Under the pieces are notes generated by a model. The model worked only from the letters and a program-made list of their open reading frames with translations. It did not search any database and was not told the DNA's origin. The translations under genes were made by a program, and so were the position numbers. A stretch of DNA of 37,868 nt from Thauera phenolivorans (GTDB taxonomy: Bacteria; Pseudomonadota; Gammaproteobacteria; Burkholderiales; Rhodocyclaceae), in NCBI RefSeq assembly GCF_001696715.1, contig NZ_MBFM01000006.1:1-37868 (forward strand). Direction: 5' to 3'. Below, piece by piece: positions 34,762-37,868 of the stretch (positions are counted from its first letter, which is position 1; every line of letters starts with the position of its first letter).

Positions 34762-35847
34762 GTGGTGAGCGCCTCGTCCACCTCGCTGGCGCGCAAGCTG
34801 GCGCTCGCCTATGCGCTGCTGATCGCCTACGCCTGCCTGCATCCGCTGACCGGCTGGCGCGCCTCCGGCCTGCCGGTCTTCGACTACCTGTTCGCGCCCT
34901 GGCCGAAGTACTTCATCCGCGCCGACCTCGTGTTCAACGTCGCCGGCTATCTTCCGTTCGGCTTCGTGCTCGTCGCCGCGCTGCCGTCGCGCTGGGGCGC
35001 GGCGCGGCGCGCGGGCATCGCGATCCTGTGCGGCGGTCTGCTCAGCTTCGGCCTCGAGACCGCGCAGAACTTCCTGCCGGCACGGGTGGCGAGCAACATC
35101 GACATCGGTGGCAACCTGCTCGGCGCGGCGCTCGGCGCCCTGCTCGGCGTGCGCTGGGGGGCGCGTGTGTTCGCCAGCCACGGCCTGCTGCTGCGTTGGC
35201 GCGCGCGCGCCGTGATCCGCGGCCACAGCGGCGACGCCGGGCTGATCCTGCTCGGGCTGTGGCTGCTCGGCCAGCTCAACGTCACCGACCTGCTGTTCGC
35301 CACCGGCGACCTGCGCAGCCTGCTCGGTATCCCGCCGCCGCTCAACTTCTACCCGGCGCGCTTCATCGCCTTCGACAGCGCGCTCACGGTGAGCTCGCTG
35401 CTCGCGGTCGGCCTGTTCGCACGCTGCATGCTGCGCGACTCCGCAGCCGGCTCGATCCTCATCCTGCTGCTGCTCGGCGTCGGCGCCAAGACGCTCGCCG
35501 GCGCCACCTTCTTCGATCCCGCCCAACCGCTGTCCTGGCTGACACCGGGCGCCGCCCGCGGCCTGATGATCGGCCTGCCGGTGCTTGCGCTGACGCTGCT
35601 GCTGCCGCGCATCGTGCAGCATGCACTCGCCGGCACCTCGCTGCTGGTGGCCACCGCGCTGGTCAACCTGATCCCGGAGAACCCCTACTTGATGCTCGGC
35701 CATCGGCTCAGCAGCTACAGCAACTTCCTGAGCTTCCACGGCCTCACCCAGTTGGTCGACAGCCTGTGGCCCTTCCTCGCCCTCGCCTACCTGTCCGCGC
35801 TCGGCCTGTGGCGCGGCGAACACCTCGCCGGCGAGCGCCGCCTATAA
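34762..35847 (+). CDS. VanZ-family membrane protein
   Basis: A 361-residue membrane protein with about ten hydrophobic segments. The N-terminal part holds the VanZ-like pattern: FNVAGYLPFGFVLVAALP followed by the SFGLETAQNFLPARVASNIDIGGNLLGA block. Named after a teicoplanin-resistance accessory protein, the family has no settled function, and a resistance role should not be assumed. GTG at 34762 was taken; GTG at 34765 is equally good. It is divergent from the phasin gene and 25 nt upstream of the ferredoxin gene. Confidence 0.83.
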   Translation: MVSASSTSLARKLALAYALLIAYACLHPLTGWRASGLPVFDYLFAPWPKYFIRADLVFNVAGYLPFGFVLVAALPSRWGAARRAGIAILCGGLLSFGLETAQNFLPARVASNIDIGGNLLGAALGALLGVRWGARVFASHGLLLRWRARAVIRGHSGDAGLILLGLWLLGQLNVTDLLFATGDLRSLLGIPPPLNFYPARFIAFDSALTVSSLLAVGLFARCMLRDSAAGSILILLLLGVGAKTLAGATFFDPAQPLSWLTPGAARGLMIGLPVLALTLLLPRIVQHALAGTSLLVATALVNLIPENPYLMLGHRLSSYSNFLSFHGLTQLVDSLWPFLALAYLSALGLWRGEHLAGERRL

Positions 35848-35872
35848 TCGCCGCAACGATGGAGATCCGCCG

Positions 35873-36196
35873 ATGAGCTATTTCAAGCACCACGTCTTCT
35901 TCTGCTGCAACCAGCGCCCCGCCGGCGAGTCGTGCTGCAACGACCACGCCGCCAGCGCGATGCAGACCCACGCCAAGGAACGCATCGCCGCGCTCGGCCT
36001 CAAAGGTCAGGGCCAGGTGCGCATCAACAAGGCGGGCTGCCTCGGCCGCTGCGACGACGGCCCGGTGCTGGTGGTCTATCCTGACAACGTCTGGTACACC
36101 TACATCGATCAGGAAGACATCGACGAAATCATCGACAGCCACCTTGTGCATGGCCGCATCGTCGAGCGCCTGCGCCTGCCGGAGAACGACGCATGA
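35873..36196 (+). CDS. thioredoxin-like [2Fe-2S] ferredoxin
   Basis: A 107-residue protein of the (2Fe-2S) ferredoxin-domain group with a thioredoxin fold. Candidate cluster ligands are C11 or C12 (FFCCNQR), C21 or C22, C56 and C60 (AGCLGRCDDGP). The tail (YTYIDQEDIDEIIDSHL) is typical of the family. It probably transfers electrons in the cytosol; the partner is unknown. Its stop overlaps the start of the hydrolase gene by 4 nt, a pairing that suggests co-expression. Confidence 0.9.
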   Translation: MSYFKHHVFFCCNQRPAGESCCNDHAASAMQTHAKERIAALGLKGQGQVRINKAGCLGRCDDGPVLVVYPDNVWYTYIDQEDIDEIIDSHLVHGRIVERLRLPENDA

Positions 36197-36855
36197 CCCG
36201 CCCGCTCCCCACCGAAACCGTGCTGATGCGCGGCCCCGCCGGCCACATCGAGCTGCTGGTCGACAGCCCCGCGGCAGTGCATGGCATCGCGCTGATCTGC
36301 CATCCCCACCCGCTATACGGCGGTGCCAACACGAACAAGGTCGCGCATACGCTCGCGCGCAGCTTCCGCGACCTCGGCTACGTCGCGCTGCGTCCCAACT
36401 TCCGCGGCGTCGGCCAGAGCGAGGGCGAGCACGACCACGGCGAGGGCGAGACCGAGGACATGCTCACGCTGATCGCGCGCGCCCAGTCGCAATGGGGCAG
36501 CCTGCCGCTCGCGCTCGCCGGCTTCTCCTTCGGCGGCTTCGTGCAGACGCGGGTCGCCAACCGGCTCGCCGGCGACCTCGCGCCGCCGCGGCAGATGGTG
36601 CTGGTCGGCATGGCCGCCGGCGCCGCCGCCGACGGCGCGCGGCACTACGACACCCCGGCACTGCCCGAGGCCATCCGGCCGCTGATCATCCACGGCGAGA
36701 ACGACGAGACGGTGGCGCTCGCGAACGTGCTCGACTGGGCGCGACCGCAGGACCTGCCGGTGACCGTCGTCCCCGGCGCCGACCACTTCTTCCACGGCAA
36801 GCTGCACGTCATCCGCGAGCTCGTCGCCCGCAACCTGCCGTCGCTGGTGGGCTGA
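36193..36855 (+). CDS. alpha/beta hydrolase (dienelactone-hydrolase-like)
   Basis: A 220-residue hydrolase. The oxyanion-side motif HPHPLYGG is at 37-44 and the nucleophile is S112 in GFSFGG. The acid is probably the Asp in HGENDETV and the base the His in PGADHFFHGK. This compact group is often encoded beside ferredoxin-like genes in proteobacteria, and the substrate is unknown. It overlaps the ferredoxin gene by 4 nt and is followed after 25 nt by the secreted protein gene. Confidence 0.9.
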   Translation: MTRPLPTETVLMRGPAGHIELLVDSPAAVHGIALICHPHPLYGGANTNKVAHTLARSFRDLGYVALRPNFRGVGQSEGEHDHGEGETEDMLTLIARAQSQWGSLPLALAGFSFGGFVQTRVANRLAGDLAPPRQMVLVGMAAGAAADGARHYDTPALPEAIRPLIIHGENDETVALANVLDWARPQDLPVTVVPGADHFFHGKLHVIRELVARNLPSLVG

Positions 36856-36880
36856 GGCGGCTGCGGGAGGGATCGACGCC

Positions 36881-37591
36881 ATGGCCCGGACGACCGCGAC
36901 CCTGCCCCTGATCGTGCTCGCGCTGTGCGCCGCCAGCGCGCACGCCGCCGAACCGCTGGTCGCCGAGCTGGTGGGTGAGCGGCTGTTCGAGACCGAGCGC
37001 GCCGACGTCGCGGTGAGCGGCTCCGTCGTGGTCGGCGTCGCCACCCGCCGTGCCGGCGGCGGCCGCGCGCTGGCGAAGCTGCAGCTCTCGCCCCGCCCGC
37101 TGCCGGACGACGGCCAGGTCTGCCTGACCGTGCTGTCGCGCGACGGCGTGTATTACTCGCGCAACAGCTTTCGGCTGCCGCCCGACAGCGAGGGCGCGAC
37201 CGTGCGCCTGCCCTATGCGACCACCCGGGCGGCACGCCTGGCCGACTACGGCAGCGAGGACCTCGCGGTGCTGATCACCGCCGGCAGCTGCGAGCAGGGC
37301 GACGACCGCGCCTACCTCCTGGCCGACGCCGCTGCGCCACAGCCACCGACCACGATCCGGCTGCTGATCAACTCCTTCGGCGCCACCGACGTCTTCTTCC
37401 GCACCGGCTCACCCGTCACCGAGGGCAGCTGCACGGCGATCACCACCGGCCGCCGAACCAGCTTCGACCACTGGTGCGACATCCCCTGGCCGCAGGGCAG
37501 CGAGCGGCGCGAGCTCGTCATCGAGCGTGAACGCTACGGACGGGCGATGCCGGTGGTGAGGCTGGCGCTGCCGCTGTTCGCGGGCGACTGA
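36881..37591 (+). CDS. secreted protein of unknown function
   Basis: A 236-residue protein with a signal peptide (MARTTATLPLIVLALCAASAHA, probable cleavage before AEP). The mature part is rich in beta-type sequence and contains four cysteines, which could form disulfides in the periplasm. I recognise no domain. Its TGA overlaps the ATG of the next gene by 1 nt, so it is likely the partner of that membrane protein. Confidence 0.75.
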   Translation: MARTTATLPLIVLALCAASAHAAEPLVAELVGERLFETERADVAVSGSVVVGVATRRAGGGRALAKLQLSPRPLPDDGQVCLTVLSRDGVYYSRNSFRLPPDSEGATVRLPYATTRAARLADYGSEDLAVLITAGSCEQGDDRAYLLADAAAPQPPTTIRLLINSFGATDVFFRTGSPVTEGSCTAITTGRRTSFDHWCDIPWPQGSERRELVIERERYGRAMPVVRLALPLFAGD

Positions 37592-37868
37592 TGGACGCCC
37601 CGCCCGCCCTCGCCGGGCTGCAGCGCGCCGCCGCCACCGGGGCCGCGCTTTGGAAATTGCTACTGTCGCTCGCCGTCGCCATCGTGCCGCTGGCGGTGAT
37701 CGCCTTGCTCGTCCTTCTTTGCCTGGCCTGGCTGTCGCCGGCCGGCTGGTATTTCAGCATCCACGCCCGCAGCGCGGTGGCGGCACTGGAGCTGCCACAG
37801 GCGCTGGAGACCAGCTGGCGCATCGAGGGCGCGACGCTGTGCGCCACGCAGGATCTGTCGGCGCTGCC
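37591..37868 (+). CDS. membrane protein, N-terminal part (cut by window end)
   Basis: About 92 codons are visible before the sequence ends. The start MDAPPALAGLQRAAATGAAL is followed by a long hydrophobic segment (about residues 22-50, LLLSLAVAIVPLAVIALLVLL), then a predicted extracytoplasmic region beginning SPAGWYFSIHARSAV. The start overlaps the stop of the secreted protein gene. Function cannot be judged from this fragment. Confidence 0.7.
   Translation, partial: MDAPPALAGLQRAAATGAALWKLLLSLAVAIVPLAVIALLVLLCLAWLSPAGWYFSIHARSAVAALELPQALETSWRIEGATLCATQDLSAL

Noticed and set aside
34762-35847. VanZ-like gene as glycopeptide resistance determinant
   Set aside because: The family is broad and most members have no resistance role; no vanA/H/X-type genes are nearby, and this is a Gram-negative type genome.

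Overview
This is a GC-rich bacterial chromosome segment. The core gene content (ruvAB; dapF-DUF484-xerC; paired LpxL-type acyltransferases; metK; ahcY-tlyA-metF with an SAH riboswitch; yebC-ybjQ-ruvC; a PHA phasin) points to a betaproteobacterium. Rhodocyclales (Thauera/Azoarcus-like) is my best guess; this is inferred from gene content and order, not from a database search.

Layout. 1-3000 is a small accessory stretch: a 3-TM hypothetical protein, a VapBC-type toxin-antitoxin pair with a palindromic candidate operator, and an unrecognised three-gene module (unknown protein, XRE regulator, small membrane protein) with a palindrome inside its promoter spacer. 3248-6278 holds a UbiA/MenA-family prenyltransferase and ruvA, then ruvB after a 381-nt gap filled with REP-like hairpins. 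6309-11586 (minus strand) runs from two LpxL/HtrB-like acyltransferases through dapF, DUF484 and xerC to a small winged-helix regulator. 11662-17796 (plus strand) is a methyl-cycle block: metK behind a terminator-type leader, a Na+/Ca2+ exchanger, a SAH riboswitch, ahcY, a TlyA-like rRNA methyltransferase and metF. 17804-20247 (minus) carries an EamA transporter and a HerA-like ATPase. 20446-24269 (plus) carries yebC, ybjQ, ruvC, tRNA-Lys(CUU), a second MenA/UbiA-type prenyltransferase and a BASS-family transporter.

The most interesting part is 24283-32716. A CarH/LitR-like MerR regulator with a B12-binding domain is divergent from a run of nine genes: a 77-aa unknown protein, an FAD oxidoreductase, DUF1365, a CFA-synthase-like methyltransferase, a chalcone-isomerase-like protein, an MFS transporter, a DUF3833 lipoprotein, an SDR and an NTF2-like protein. 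From the oxidoreductase onward every junction overlaps by 1-4 nt. The divergent promoter is bracketed by a perfect 16-bp inverted repeat, and a third copy of its core lies inside the first small ORF. The CFA-like enzyme appears to lack two of the bicarbonate-ligand residues of true cyclopropane synthases. I read the locus as a light- or B12-controlled unsaturated-lipid modification system, perhaps making methylated or furan fatty acids.

32883-37868 holds a glycerophosphodiester phosphodiesterase, a phasin with a strong terminator and an operator-like inverted repeat, a VanZ-family membrane protein, a thioredoxin-like 2Fe-2S ferredoxin, an alpha/beta hydrolase, a secreted protein of unknown function, and the start of a membrane protein cut by the window end.

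At least 21 copies of a 25-bp hairpin element, in two subtypes sharing their ends, lie in six intergenic arrays and fill several of the longer gaps.
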